Notes: a model not told the origin generated them from the letters alone. Counted from the first letter of the stretch, positions 1 through 7,733 are shown. The stretch is DNA of 24,546 nucleotides from Tardiphaga sp. (GCA_014377915.1 JACMOT010000595.1:1-24546), one strand, 5' to 3'. Numbers and translations are program-made.

Positions 1-1061
1 AGGTCGCGGACCATGCCGGTCATCGCGCGGATCGCCAGCGACAGCGCCGAAAACGCCTCCATCGCGCCCTGCTTGTCCTCCTGCATGTCCTTTTGATAGG
101 CCAGCGGCAGGCCCTTCATGACGATCAGCAGCCCGGTAAGCGCGCCGATGACGCGGCCGGTCTTGGCGCGCACCAGCTCGGCAGCGTCCGGATTGCGCTT
201 CTGCGGCATGATCGAGGAGCCGGTGGTGAATTTGTCGCTTAACCGCACCAGCCCGACCAGCGGCGAGGTCCAGATCACGATCTCCTCGGCAAAGCGCGAC
301 AGATGCACGGCGGCGATCGAGGCGGCCGACAGCGTCTCAAGGACAAAGTCGCGGTCGGATACCGCATCGAGCGAATTGTTCATCGGACGGTCGAAGCCGA
401 GCGCCTTGGCCGTCGCGTGGCGGTCGATCGGGAACGAGGTGCCGGCCAGCGCGGCGGCGCCGAGCGGGCTTTCATTGAGGCGCTTGCGGGCGTCGGCAAA
501 GCGGCCGCGGTCGCGCGCCGCCATCTCGACATAGGCCATCAGATGATGGCCGAAGGTGACCGGCTGCGCGGTCTGCAGATGGGTGAAGCCGGGCATCACG
601 GTACCGGCATGTTCCAGCGCGCGATCGACCAGTGCGGGCTGGAACGCGGCAAAGGCCTCGTCCAGCGCATCCAGCGTATCGCGGACAAACAGCCGGAAAT
701 CAGTGGCGACCTGGTCGTTGCGCGAGCGCGCCGTGTGCAGACGGCCCGAGGCCGGGCCAATCAGCTCGCCGAGCCGGCTCTCGACATTCATGTGAATGTC
801 CTCGAGCGCGCGCTTGAAGGTGAACGAGCCCTTGGTGATCTCTGACAGGATCGTGTCTAGACCTCCGGCGATATTTTTCGCATCTTTCGCGGTGATAATG
901 CCCTGCGCGGCCAGCATCGCGGCATGGGCTTTCGACGCGGCAATGTCCTGGGCGTAGAGGGCGCGATCGACGTCGATGGAGACATTGATTTCCTCCATGA
1001 TCGCGTCGGGGCTCTCGCCGAACAAACCGCCCCACATCTTGTTGCTCGTGCTGGAAGCCAT
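1..1061 (-). CDS. argH: Argininosuccinate lyase, 3' end missing (runs off left edge)
   Basis: Cytoplasmic enzyme of arginine synthesis that splits argininosuccinate into arginine and fumarate. The 353 codons present begin [12 protein letters not shown] and carry the fumarase/aspartase superfamily signature [15 protein letters not shown] near residues 281-295; its serines sit in the flexible catalytic loop. The [13 protein letters not shown] stretch near residue 109 is also typical of ArgH. The family is about 460 residues long, so roughly the last quarter lies outside the window. The ATG at 1061 gives the expected N-terminus; the upstream AGG is only a weak ribosome binding site. It is divergent from tlpA across 91 bp, an arrangement I recall from Bradyrhizobium. 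Identity is secure. Confidence 0.97.
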   Translation of the reverse strand, partial: MASSTSNKMWGGLFGESPDAIMEEINVSIDVDRALYAQDIAASKAHAAMLAAQGIITAKDAKNIAGGLDTILSEITKGSFTFKRALEDIHMNVESRLGELIGPASGRLHTARSRNDQVATDFRLFVRDTLDALDEAFAAFQPALVDRALEHAGTVMPGFTHLQTAQPVTFGHHLMAYVEMAARDRGRFADARKRLNESPLGAAALAGTSFPIDRHATAKALGFDRPMNNSLDAVSDRDFVLETLSAASIAAVHLSRFAEEIVIWTSPLVGLVRLSDKFTTGSSIMPQKRNPDAAELVRAKTGRVIGALTGLLIVMKGLPLAYQKDMQEDKQGAMEAFSALSLAIRAMTGMVRD

Positions 1062-1080
1062 GACCTGTCACTCGATTGGT

Positions 1081-1110
1081 CGGCGAAGCGCGAACCGCGC
1101 TTTTCCGCCG
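1081..1110. promoter_or_regulatory. Inverted repeat in the argH-tlpA divergent intergenic region
   Basis: Positions 1086-1092 (AAGCGCG) and 1096-1102 (CGCGCTT) are perfect 7-bp arms around a 3-base loop. Outer arms CGGCG (1081-1085) and CGCCG (1106-1110) extend the stem past a small bulge. It would fold in either transcript leader or could be an operator. An AT-rich CATATAA core follows at about 1118, in the position of a promoter element. Function is inferred. Confidence 0.4.
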
Positions 1111-1152
1111 ATTTCCCCATATAAGCCCCTGCATAGCCGCAACTGACACTGG

Positions 1153-1830
1153 ATGACAAACGATATGCCCGACACGCCCCCCCGCCTCTGGCGCCGCAAG
1201 CTCATCGTGCTGGGCTCGGTCCTGATCGGCGCCGTGATCGGCTATGCCGCGGTGGCCCGCTTCAGCGATTACCGCACACCGCCCGGCGACCCGGACTGCC
1301 AGCCGGCAGTGGCGCTGTCGAAAAAGATTTCGCCGCTGGCCCGCGGCGAGATCGCCGGCCTGACCATGGCCACCGCGCCGCTGAAGCTGCCGGACCTGAC
1401 CTTTCTCGACAGCGACGGCAACCCGAAGAAGCTGTCGGACTGGCGCGGGCGCACGGTGCTGGTGAACCTGTGGGCAACCTGGTGCGTGCCGTGCCGCAAG
1501 GAGATGCCGGCGCTGGACGCGCTGCAGGGCCAGCTCGGCGGTCCGGATTTCGAGGTGGTGGCGGTCAATATCGACACCCGCGACCCCGCCAAGCCGAAGG
1601 CCTTTCTGAAGGACGGTAACCTCGACAAGCTCGCTTACTTTACCGACACCAACGCCAAAGTGTTTCAGGACCTGAAGAGCGTCGGCCGGGCGCTGGGGAT
1701 GCCGACCTCGGTGCTGGTCGACGGCAAGGGCTGCGAGATAGCCACCATCGCCGGTCCCGCCGAATGGGCCAGCGACGACGCCGTGAAACTGGTCAAGGCC
1801 GCGATCAGGCCGAACGCGGCAGGGCTTTAG
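1153..1830 (+). CDS. tlpA: TlpA-type membrane-anchored thiol:disulfide oxidoreductase
   Basis: Periplasm-facing thioredoxin, 225 residues. A single N-terminal membrane anchor (about residues 17-35, after a basic RLWRRK) is followed by a thioredoxin fold with active site WCVPC (110-114) and the cis-proline in MPTS (P184). Two further cysteines (C49, C194) match the extra structural disulfide I recall for Bradyrhizobium TlpA. In that genus TlpA reduces copper-site components for cytochrome aa3 assembly, which may be relevant to the copper-type operon at 18495-22106. ATG 1153 is used; an in-frame ATG at 1165 is the alternative. The stop overlaps the end of the convergent small gene by a few bases. 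Confidence 0.92.
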   Translation: MTNDMPDTPPRLWRRKLIVLGSVLIGAVIGYAAVARFSDYRTPPGDPDCQPAVALSKKISPLARGEIAGLTMATAPLKLPDLTFLDSDGNPKKLSDWRGRTVLVNLWATWCVPCRKEMPALDALQGQLGGPDFEVVAVNIDTRDPAKPKAFLKDGNLDKLAYFTDTNAKVFQDLKSVGRALGMPTSVLVDGKGCEIATIAGPAEWASDDAVKLVKAAIRPNAAGL

Positions 1831-2021
1831 GCCGCGATATCCAGATTGCCGCCAACCCCGGCACCGAGATTGGCCTGCGATGACTGCTGGGCGGCGCCGA
1901 GCAGCGTCAGCACCGAGGATTTCTCCATATCGGCGTTCGATTTCATGATCGCAGCGCCGATCTGCGACTGCGTCTTGCCCGCCTGCAAGGCAAGCGCGCT
2001 GGCAACCAGGGCCATGTCCAT
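1827..2021 (-). CDS. YjfB-type putative motility protein
   Basis: A 64-residue acidic/polar protein beginning MDMALVASALALQ, with a central Gln/Ser-rich segment (QSQIGAAIMKSN) and a glycine-rich tail ending in NLDIAA. This layout matches the small YjfB_motility family, whose biochemical role is unknown. GGAG lies 8 bases upstream of the ATG at 2021, supporting this start. It is a single gene converging on tlpA, the two stop codons overlapping at 1827-1830. There is no flagellar gene nearby, so the motility link rests on the family name alone. Confidence 0.72.
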   Translation of the reverse strand: MDMALVASALALQAGKTQSQIGAAIMKSNADMEKSSVLTLLGAAQQSSQANLGAGVGGNLDIAA

Positions 2022-2062
2022 TCGCGATACTCCGTACGGCCAAGGATGTAGCCCGGAAAGTG

Positions 2063-2413
2063 TTAACGAATGTTTCTGTCAGGCTCTCGAAGGCCGGCCA
2101 TGGCGACGGCCGGTTCCTGCTCATACGCGGTGACGATGACGCCGTAAGGCTCAAGCGCGGCGGCGATAGCACCCACTTCTCCGGGAATGGCAATTGCGAT
2201 TGTCTCGCTCGCTGCCAACCGGTTGATGGCTTCGTGCGCGTATTTGAGCCTCAGGCCGAGGCCGACCATCGCTTTGGCCAGCGCGACTATGTGGGGGATA
2301 TCGATCGGCTTGATCCACACATTAGGCGCGACGGAGTCTAATGGTGCGAGGGGCTCGTCCTTTGAAGCGGCCGCTCGTTCGAGTGCCTCCCTCAATGATA
2401 ATTTCATCGACAT
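2063..2413 (-). CDS. Hypothetical protein, second gene of a low-GC overlapping pair
   Basis: Not recognised. The reading frame gives about 116 residues from the ATG at 2413, which has TGGAG 8 bases upstream; an ATG two codons later (2407) is possible. The body has a helix-helix-strand look: IPHIVALAKAMVGLGL, then KYAHEAINRLAASETIAIAI, then a glycine turn and YGVIVTAYEQEP. This faintly recalls ClpS/L7-L12-like small folds, but that is an impression only. From ATG 2413 it overlaps the upstream gene by 92 bp in another frame. A GTG at 2320, 1 base after the upstream stop, would remove the overlap and give a roughly 85-residue protein, but has no visible ribosome binding site. Confidence 0.55.
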   Translation of the reverse strand: MSMKLSLREALERAAASKDEPLAPLDSVAPNVWIKPIDIPHIVALAKAMVGLGLRLKYAHEAINRLAASETIAIAIPGEVGAIAAALEPYGVIVTAYEQEPAVAMAGLREPDRNIR

Positions 2414-2636
2414 TGGCTTGCTCCAGAAGCTTGCGTCCAATGATATTGAGACCGGGCCGCCCCAGTGCGCCGGGCGTCAGCCCATCGATATGCGCTCTAT
2501 CGACATACAAAATGCGTCCAACTTGGTGCACATTTCCAATGATCCTGCATCTGCCAACGGGCGTGATCACCTCGACAAGCAAGATGTCGCTCTCCGCCTC
2601 AGAGATTTCAAGAATAACCTCATCTGGCCGAAACAT
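2322..2636 (-). CDS. Hypothetical protein, first gene of a low-GC overlapping pair
   Basis: Not confidently recognised. 104 residues: a strand-rich N-terminal half (VILEISEAESDILLVEVITP, then GRCRIIGNVHQVGRILYVDR), the segment HIDGLTPGALGRPGLNIIGR, and a basic C-terminus around GGTRTSGRFKGRAPRTIRLR. The closing TRTSGR...PRTIR pattern resembles C-terminal domains I associate with polymorphic toxin proteins, but I cannot name a family. No signal peptide or membrane segment. Sampled sequence here is about 50-53% GC against about 65-70% nearby, so acquisition is likely. It precedes the other small gene on the same strand. Confidence 0.6.
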   Translation of the reverse strand: MFRPDEVILEISEAESDILLVEVITPVGRCRIIGNVHQVGRILYVDRAHIDGLTPGALGRPGLNIIGRKLLEQANVDEIIIEGGTRTSGRFKGRAPRTIRLRRA

Positions 2637-2716
2637 ACATAGCCCGCATGCCGGTTGCCAAAAGTGGGCATATTTTAACAGGAAGCATCAAGCCAACATA
2701 TAAGCAAAAGAACCTG

Positions 2717-3568
2717 TCACCCCGCCCCCGCCCGGAACGCCGCCCCCAGCGTGCGCAGCGCACCGCGGGCACGGGGGTCGGTAAGGTTGGAATGCAGCAT
2801 CGCCTCGCAGCCGGGTAATTTGGGCAGGCCGAGCCGCGGACCGAGATCGACGCAGCCGGCCGGCGCCACCCGGCGCACCAAAGCGGCCACCGCGAGACCG
2901 GCGGAGATCGCCGCGCCGAGCGTGGCCACCCCGCCGCCGACGAACACCTCGGTCCAGGGAATACCGGCCGCATCAAGCGCGCCGACGGCCATGCCGCGCA
3001 CATTGCAGGGCTCGGCCTGGGTCGCCAGCCGCAACGGCTCGCCGGGCGGACAGTTGAAATCCGGCGCGGCCATCCAGCCGAACTGCTCCTCGAGCAGCAC
3101 CTCGCCGTCGCGGCGGCGGACGTCGTGGCGGAGTACGATGGCGGCGTCGAGCGCGCCGGCATCATAGGCCTCGAGCATCAGCCGCGAGGTATCGATGCGC
3201 AATTCCATCACCAGAGCAGGATCGGCGGCGCTCAAGCGCTTCAACACCTGAGCCAGATCGGCGCCAACGAGATGATGGCTGATGCCGACCACCAGACGTC
3301 GCCTTTCAACGGCAAAGGATCCGATCGCCATCTGGTGCGCCGCCACGAGATGGCGCGCCGACGCCAGGAACGCCGTCCCCTCCGCCGACAGCCGCACCAG
3401 CCGCGGCGTGCGCTCCAGCAGCCGCCGCCCAAGTCCGCTTTCCAGCCGCTTGATCTTCAGACTGACCGCCGACTGGGTGCTGCCCATCGCCTCGGCCGCG
3501 CGGGTGAAACTGGCCAGATCGGCCACCAGCACGAAGGCCTGCACGGCTTCGACATCCAGGGTTTTCAT
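2717..3568 (-). CDS. LysR-family transcriptional regulator
   Basis: About 283 residues from the ATG at 3568. The N-terminal winged helix-turn-helix (VEAVQAFVLVADLASFTRAA, then GSTQSAVSLKIKRLESGLGRRLLER) is a classic LysR DNA-binding domain; the rest is a periplasmic-binding-type effector domain. The frame extends to a TTG at 3583, but the ATG gives the usual LysR N-terminus (MKTLDVEAVQAF). It is divergent from the tautomerase gene, and the 105-bp gap holds a palindrome, so it probably regulates that gene and itself. Effector unknown; a small aromatic or carboxylic acid would fit the neighbour but is inference. Confidence 0.93.
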   Translation of the reverse strand: MKTLDVEAVQAFVLVADLASFTRAAEAMGSTQSAVSLKIKRLESGLGRRLLERTPRLVRLSAEGTAFLASARHLVAAHQMAIGSFAVERRRLVVGISHHLVGADLAQVLKRLSAADPALVMELRIDTSRLMLEAYDAGALDAAIVLRHDVRRRDGEVLLEEQFGWMAAPDFNCPPGEPLRLATQAEPCNVRGMAVGALDAAGIPWTEVFVGGGVATLGAAISAGLAVAALVRRVAPAGCVDLGPRLGLPKLPGCEAMLHSNLTDPRARGALRTLGAAFRAGAG

Positions 3569-3589
3569 CGGAAACCATTGCAATATGAC

Positions 3590-3626
3590 ATCATTGAAAT
3601 ATTATTTCATACCGTTTTCCAATGAT
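3590..3626. promoter_or_regulatory. Candidate LysR operator: nested palindromes
   Basis: TGAAAT-ATT-ATTTCA at 3595-3609 is a perfect 15-bp palindrome, AT-rich as LysR sites usually are. A second inverted repeat encloses part of it: ATCATTG (3590-3596) and CAATGAT (3620-3626), starts 30 bp apart, about three helical turns. Both lie between the divergent LysR and tautomerase starts. Binding is inferred from position and symmetry. Confidence 0.5.
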
Positions 3627-3673
3627 CAAGGGCGAGCTAATGTTCCTGCATCGATCAACAACAGGACATCACC

Positions 3674-4060
3674 ATGCCGCTGGTTCGCATTTCATTGAAA
3701 AGGGGCAGACCGCCCGCCTACCGCCAGGCGATCGCAGAAGGCGTCTACCAGGCGCTGCGCGATACGTTTGACGTCCCGGACAAGGACCGGTTTGTGACAA
3801 TCACCGAGCACGACGGCGACGATTTCATCTTCGACCGCAGCTATCTCGGCATCGATCGCAGTGACGATTTCATCATCATCCAGCTCACCGTCAGCAACAC
3901 CCGGCCGCGAGAGAAGAAGCAGGCACTGTACCGGCGCATCGTCGAAGTGCTGGCCGAAAGCCCCGGGCTGCGGCCGGAGGATGTCTTCATCAACCTGGTC
4001 GAGGTGCTGCCGGAAAACTGGTCGTTCGGCCTGGGCGAAGCCCAGTATGTGCGGGGGTGA
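3674..4060 (+). CDS. Tautomerase-family protein
   Basis: 128 residues starting MPLVRISLKRG, so that Pro1 would be exposed after Met removal as in 4-oxalocrotonate tautomerase relatives. The length and the C-terminal motif VFINLVEVLPENWSFGLGEA fit the larger tautomerase group made of two beta-alpha-beta units. Such enzymes do acid-base chemistry on keto/enol acids in the cytoplasm; the substrate here is unknown. AGGA lies 7 bases before the ATG. The divergent LysR gene probably controls it. A 36-codon frame begins 2 bases after its stop. Confidence 0.88.
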   Translation: MPLVRISLKRGRPPAYRQAIAEGVYQALRDTFDVPDKDRFVTITEHDGDDFIFDRSYLGIDRSDDFIIIQLTVSNTRPREKKQALYRRIVEVLAESPGLRPEDVFINLVEVLPENWSFGLGEAQYVRG

Positions 4061-4062
4061 CC

Positions 4063-4173
4063 ATGACAATCCGCATCCTGCTGGCCGCGCATCTCATCGG
4101 GCTGGGCATCGGCGTCGCAACGATCGTCAGCCTGGTGCCGGCGGTGACGCGTCTGGTGCGGATGTGTGTGTAG
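4063..4173 (+). CDS. Small predicted membrane peptide, possibly truncated
   Basis: A 36-codon frame starting MTIRILLAAHLIGLGIGVAT: one hydrophobic helix of about 20 residues followed by a short VTRLVRMCV tail. GGGGG sits just before the ATG, which begins 2 bases after the tautomerase stop, so translational coupling is plausible. The frame ends 13 bases before repeat copy A. It may be a real small membrane protein or the front of a longer one cut by a repeat-associated rearrangement. Confidence 0.4.
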   Translation: MTIRILLAAHLIGLGIGVATIVSLVPAVTRLVRMCV

Positions 4174-4185
4174 GAGGAAGAATGT

Positions 4186-4292
4186 GTAGGCTGGGCAAAG
4201 CCCCGATGCGCGGAGCGCGGCGGGGCGTGCCCACATTTGACACCGTGCCGGAACGCGTGGGCACGGCGCAACGGCGCCTTTGCCCTCCCTGC
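4186..4292. repeat. Interspersed palindromic repeat, copy A (diverged)
   Basis: It begins GTAGGCTGGGCAAAG and ends CTTTGCCCTCCCTGC, with internal inverted segments GCGTGCCCAC and GCGTGGGCAC. It shares its terminal and internal blocks with 7734-7822, but the outer arms have mismatches and the centre differs. It lies between the end of the tautomerase unit and the 3' end of hbd. I recall similar sequences as common intergenic repeats in Bradyrhizobium-type genomes. Confidence 0.8.
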
Positions 4293-4303
4293 AAGTCTAC
4301 AAG

Positions 4304-5185
4304 CTACCTTGTCGGGACCGGCTTCTCGCCACGGTAGTCGTAGAAGCCGCGCTGGGTCTTGCGGCCGAGCCAGCCGGCTTCGACATACTTCACCAGCAGC
4401 GGGCACGGCCGGTACTTGGAATCGGCGAGACCCTCATGCAGCACCTGCATGATCGACAGACAGGTATCGAGCCCGATGAAATCGGCCAGTTCGAGCGGGC
4501 CCATCGGGTGATGCGCGCCGAGCTTCATGGCGGCGTCGATCGCCTCGACGTTGCCGACGCCTTCATACAACGTGTAGATCGCCTCGTTGATCATCGGCAG
4601 CAGGATGCGGTTGACGATGAAGGCCGGAAAATCCTCGGACACGGCGATCTGCTTGCCGAGCTTGCTGACGAATTCCTTGGAGGCTTCGAAGGTGGCATCG
4701 TCGGTGGCGATGCCGCGGATCAGCTCGACCAATTCCATCAGCGGCACCGGATTCATGAAGTGAATGCCGATGAATTTTTCCGGACGGTCGGTGGAGGCCG
4801 CCAGCCGGGTAATCGAGATCGACGACGTGTTCGAGGCGATGATCGCTTCCGGCTTCAGCACCGCGCAGAGGTCGTGAAAGATCTTGCGCTTGATCTCTTC
4901 CTTCTCGACCGCGGTCTCGATGACGAGGTCGCAATCGGCCAACCCGTCCATCGAGTCCGACGACACGATCTTGTCGAGCGCGGCCTGGCGGGCGCCTTCG
5001 GTGATGATTTTTTTGGAAACCTGCCGCGACAAATTGCCGTTGATGGTGGCCATCGCCGATTTCAGTCGCTCGGCCGAGACGTCGTTCAGCACCACGTCGA
5101 AGCCGCCCAGCGCGGCGACATGAGCGATGCCGTTACCCATCTGGCCGGAGCCGATCACACCGACTTTCTTGATCATGTCTGCCAT
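4304..5185 (-). CDS. hbd: 3-hydroxybutyryl-CoA dehydrogenase
   Basis: NAD(P)-dependent cytoplasmic oxidoreductase interconverting 3-hydroxybutyryl-CoA and acetoacetyl-CoA in butyrate/PHB or fatty-acid metabolism. 293 residues, the normal length for the single-domain family. The Rossmann motif VGVIGSGQMGNGIA (G12, G14, G17) opens the protein; the catalytic region has SNTSS (118-122) and IHFMNPVPLMELVE with H142; the C-terminal helical domain has FIVNRILLPMINEA and HPMGPLELADFIGLD. It follows etfA on the same strand after 127 bp containing a strong hairpin. ATG 5185 is used; GGTGAG lies upstream. Confidence 0.96.
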   Translation of the reverse strand: MADMIKKVGVIGSGQMGNGIAHVAALGGFDVVLNDVSAERLKSAMATINGNLSRQVSKKIITEGARQAALDKIVSSDSMDGLADCDLVIETAVEKEEIKRKIFHDLCAVLKPEAIIASNTSSISITRLAASTDRPEKFIGIHFMNPVPLMELVELIRGIATDDATFEASKEFVSKLGKQIAVSEDFPAFIVNRILLPMINEAIYTLYEGVGNVEAIDAAMKLGAHHPMGPLELADFIGLDTCLSIMQVLHEGLADSKYRPCPLLVKYVEAGWLGRKTQRGFYDYRGEKPVPTR

Positions 5186-5243
5186 CTTGTCATCTCACCG
5201 GGGGACGACCGCCGATCGCGACCGCGCCTTGTTCTGTCACACC

Positions 5244-5276
5244 CATCGGCCGGAGTCCGCAGATCCCCGGCCGATG
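5244..5276. promoter_or_regulatory. Strong hairpin between etfA and hbd
   Basis: CATCGGCCGG (5244-5253) and CCGGCCGATG (5267-5276) are perfect 10-bp arms with a 13-base loop. There is no T-run on the minus (transcribed) side, so complete intrinsic termination is unlikely. It could be a partial terminator, a processing or stability hairpin, or an operator. Confidence 0.5.
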
Positions 5277-5312
5277 TTTCAAATCAACCTTAGCGTGGCC
5301 GTTTTGCCGCGG

Positions 5313-6257
5313 TTATTTGCCCAGCGCTTCGGTCAATTCCGGCACCGCCTGGTAGAGATCGGCCACCAGTCCGTAATCAGCGACCTGGAAGATCGGGGCG
5401 TCCTCGTCCTTGTTGATCGCCACGATCACCTTGGAATCCTTCATGCCGGCGAGATGCTGGATCGCGCCGGAAATACCGATTGCGATATATAGCTCGGGGG
5501 CCACCACCTTGCCGGTCTGTCCGACCTGCCAGTCGTTGGGCGCATAGCCGGCATCCACCGCGGCGCGCGAGGCGCCGACGCCGGCGCCGAGCTTGTCGGC
5601 GAGCGGCTCGATATATTTGGTGAAGTTCTCGCGGCTCTGCATGGCACGGCCACCGGAGACGACGATCTTCGCCGAGGTCAGCTCCGGACGGTCGCTCTTG
5701 GCGACTTCCTCGCCGACGAAGCTGGACAGGGCGGGATCGGCGGCCGCGGTGGCGGACTCGATCGATGCGCTGCCGGCCTCACCGGCCGCGGCCGCGAAGG
5801 TCGAGGTGCGCACGGTGATGACCTTCTTGGCGTCTTTCGATTTGACGGTCTGGATCGCGTTACCGGCATAGATCGGGCGTTCGAAGGTGTCGGGGGCGAT
5901 CACCTTGGTGATCTCCGAGACCTGCATCACGTCGAGCAGAGCGGCGACGCGCGGCATCACATTCTTGAAACGCGAGGTGGCCGGTGCCAAGAAGGCGTCG
6001 TAGCCCGGCGCCAGCGACACGATCAGCGCGGCCAAGGGCTCGGCCAGATCGTGGGCATAGAGCGCGTCGTCGGCCAGCAGTACCTTTGTGACGCCGGCGA
6101 GCTTGGCCGCCTTGTCGGCCGCGGCCTTGGTGCCTTCGCCGCCGCCGGCGACGAGGACATGAACCTCGGCACCCAGCGCGATGGCGGCGGTCAGCGCCTT
6201 ATTGGTCGAATCCTTGAGAATGTCGTGCTCATGTTCCGCAATGAGAAGTGTGGTCAT
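5313..6257 (-). CDS. etfA: Electron transfer flavoprotein alpha subunit
   Basis: Large FAD-binding subunit of the ETF heterodimer, which takes electrons from acyl-CoA and other dehydrogenases and passes them to ETF:quinone oxidoreductase. 314 residues. The C-terminal FAD domain holds the signature [20 protein letters not shown] and [14 protein letters not shown], with IVVSGGRAM and [16 protein letters not shown] upstream of it. The start ATG (6257-6255) shares a base with the etfB stop (TGATG), and GGAG lies just upstream, so the two subunits are translationally coupled. Confidence 0.98.
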   Translation of the reverse strand: MTTLLIAEHEHDILKDSTNKALTAAIALGAEVHVLVAGGGEGTKAAADKAAKLAGVTKVLLADDALYAHDLAEPLAALIVSLAPGYDAFLAPATSRFKNVMPRVAALLDVMQVSEITKVIAPDTFERPIYAGNAIQTVKSKDAKKVITVRTSTFAAAAGEAGSASIESATAAADPALSSFVGEEVAKSDRPELTSAKIVVSGGRAMQSRENFTKYIEPLADKLGAGVGASRAAVDAGYAPNDWQVGQTGKVVAPELYIAIGISGAIQHLAGMKDSKVIVAINKDEDAPIFQVADYGLVADLYQAVPELTEALGK

Positions 6258-7006
6258 CAGATCACTCCGGCTTCGGTCTTGAGTTTCTCGATCAGTTCGG
6301 CGACGTCCTTGACCTTGACGCCAGCCTTGCGGCCTTCCGGCTCGGTAGTCTTGATGATCTCGAGATGCGGCGTGAGATCGACGCCGTAGCCTTCGGCGGT
6401 CTTCTCGCCGATCGGCTTTTTCTTCGCCTTCATGATGTTGGGCAGGCTGGCGTAGCGCGGCTCGTTTAACCGAAGGTCGGTGGTTACGATCGCCGGGCCC
6501 TTCAGTTTCACGGTCTGTGAGCCGCCATCGACTTCACGCGACACGATGAAATCGGCACCGTCGACTTCCAGCTTGGACGCGAAGGTCGCCTGCGACCAGC
6601 CGAGCAAGGCGGCCAGCATCTGGCCGGTCTGGTTGGAATCGTCGTCAATCGCCTGCTTGCCGAGGATCACCAGACCGGGCTGCTCCTCATCGACGATGGC
6701 CTTGAGGATCTTGGCGACCGCCAGCGGCTCGACCGCGCCGTCGACCTTTACCAGGATGCCGCGATCGGCGCCCATGGCGAGGCCGGTGCGGATGGTTTCG
6801 GAAGCCTGCGCCGGCCCGATCGACACCACTACCACCTCGGTCGCCTTGCCGGCCTCTTTCAGGCGCAGGGCTTCCTCGACCGCGATTTCGTCGAACGGAT
6901 TCATCGACATTTTGACGTTGGCGAGTTCAACCCCGGTTCCGTCGCTTTTCACGCGAACCTTGACGTTGTAGTCGACTACCCGCTTGACCGGCACCAGAAC
7001 CTTCAT
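6257..7006 (-). CDS. etfB: Electron transfer flavoprotein beta subunit
   Basis: AMP-binding small subunit of ETF, partner of the downstream etfA product. 249 residues beginning [20 protein letters not shown], with [16 protein letters not shown], the nucleotide-binding stretch [20 protein letters not shown], and [17 protein letters not shown]. The C-terminal arm ([19 protein letters not shown]) is the part that reaches to the alpha subunit. AGAGGA precedes ATG 7006. The 137-bp leader has a promoter-like pair and an inverted repeat, so etfBA may have its own promoter as well as readthrough from the adenosyltransferase gene. Confidence 0.98.
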   Translation of the reverse strand: MKVLVPVKRVVDYNVKVRVKSDGTGVELANVKMSMNPFDEIAVEEALRLKEAGKATEVVVVSIGPAQASETIRTGLAMGADRGILVKVDGAVEPLAVAKILKAIVDEEQPGLVILGKQAIDDDSNQTGQMLAALLGWSQATFASKLEVDGADFIVSREVDGGSQTVKLKGPAIVTTDLRLNEPRYASLPNIMKAKKKPIGEKTAEGYGVDLTPHLEIIKTTEPEGRKAGVKVKDVAELIEKLKTEAGVI

Positions 7007-7031
7007 CGATCCTCTTTCGTGTGAGTTTCTT

Positions 7032-7103
7032 CGTTAAAATGACGTCTTAACGTGGCATTTGAGCCTGGGCGCGGAACCTAAAGCCCCGGCCTATCGCGGT
7101 CAA
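7032..7103 (-). promoter_or_regulatory. Candidate etfB promoter plus leader inverted repeat
   Basis: On the minus strand, TTGACC (7103-7098) and TAGGTT (7080-7075) are separated by 17 bases, a fair sigma-70-like pair placing a start near 7068. Downstream, CGTTAA (7032-7037) and TTAACG (7047-7052) form an inverted repeat that would lie in the etfB leader. The -10 match is weak (3 of 6). Confidence 0.35.
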
Positions 7104-7143
7104 CGCGCGAAAGCCGGAAATCGCAAGGCCGCGCAGCTTGATC

Positions 7144-7716
7144 TTAACGGTTTTTACCTGGCACCCACAGCACGTCGCCGGTGCCATTGTCGTTGACCGA
7201 ACGGCTGGCCACGAAAAGGAAGTCCGACAGCCGGTTCATATACTGGATCGCGGCATCGGAGACCGGTTCGCTGGGCTGAGCTGCCAGTTCTACCATGATC
7301 CGCTCGGCGCGACGGCACACCGTGCGGGCGACGTGAAGATGCGCCGCCGCCGGCTTGCCCCCTGGCAGCACGAACGAGGTCAGGTCCGCGAGCGGCGCGT
7401 TCAGGGCGTCGATATCGCGCTCCAGCCGATCGACCTGGCTGGCCAGCACCCGCAGCCGCTCCGCCTTGCCGTCCCGTTGCGGCACCGCGAGGTCAGCACC
7501 GAGGTCGAACAGGTCGTTCTGGATGGCGTTCAGCATGGCATCCAGCGCTGGCGCGGTGGCGAGATGCAGCCGGACCACGCCGATCGTGGCGTTGGTCTCG
7601 TCCACGGTTCCATAGGCGCTGACGCGCAGATCGTATTTCGGCCGGCGCTCGCCGGAGCCAAGCGCGGTGGTGCCGTCGTCGCCGGTACGGGTGTAGATCT
7701 TGTTGAGAACGACCAT
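7144..7716 (-). CDS. pduO: PduO-type ATP:cob(I)alamin adenosyltransferase
   Basis: Makes adenosylcobalamin by moving the adenosyl group of ATP to cob(I)alamin. 190 residues from the ATG at 7716, a normal length. The N-terminal ATP-binding loop TRTGDDGTTAL (residues 10-20) is diagnostic of the PduO/MMAB class; the conserved VCRRAERIMVEL and YMNRLSDFLFVASR helices follow. AGGA lies upstream of ATG 7716; the frame stays open to 7794 but that extension runs into the repeat and is unlikely to be translated. Its place beside ETF and Hbd suggests it serves a B12-dependent acyl-CoA mutase such as methylmalonyl-CoA mutase, which is inference. Confidence 0.94.
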   Translation of the reverse strand: MVVLNKIYTRTGDDGTTALGSGERRPKYDLRVSAYGTVDETNATIGVVRLHLATAPALDAMLNAIQNDLFDLGADLAVPQRDGKAERLRVLASQVDRLERDIDALNAPLADLTSFVLPGGKPAAAHLHVARTVCRRAERIMVELAAQPSEPVSDAAIQYMNRLSDFLFVASRSVNDNGTGDVLWVPGKNR

Positions 7717-7733
7717 TGGAAATCCTAAAATTT

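Noticed and set aside
700..2193. 497-codon open frame on the minus strand
   Set aside because: It crosses argH, the divergent promoter region and tlpA in a wrong frame, has no domain and a composition typical of antisense reading in high-GC DNA.
4280..5293. 337-codon plus-strand frame
   Set aside because: Antisense to hbd, which has clear catalytic motifs; the product is His/Asp/Arg-rich with no domain.
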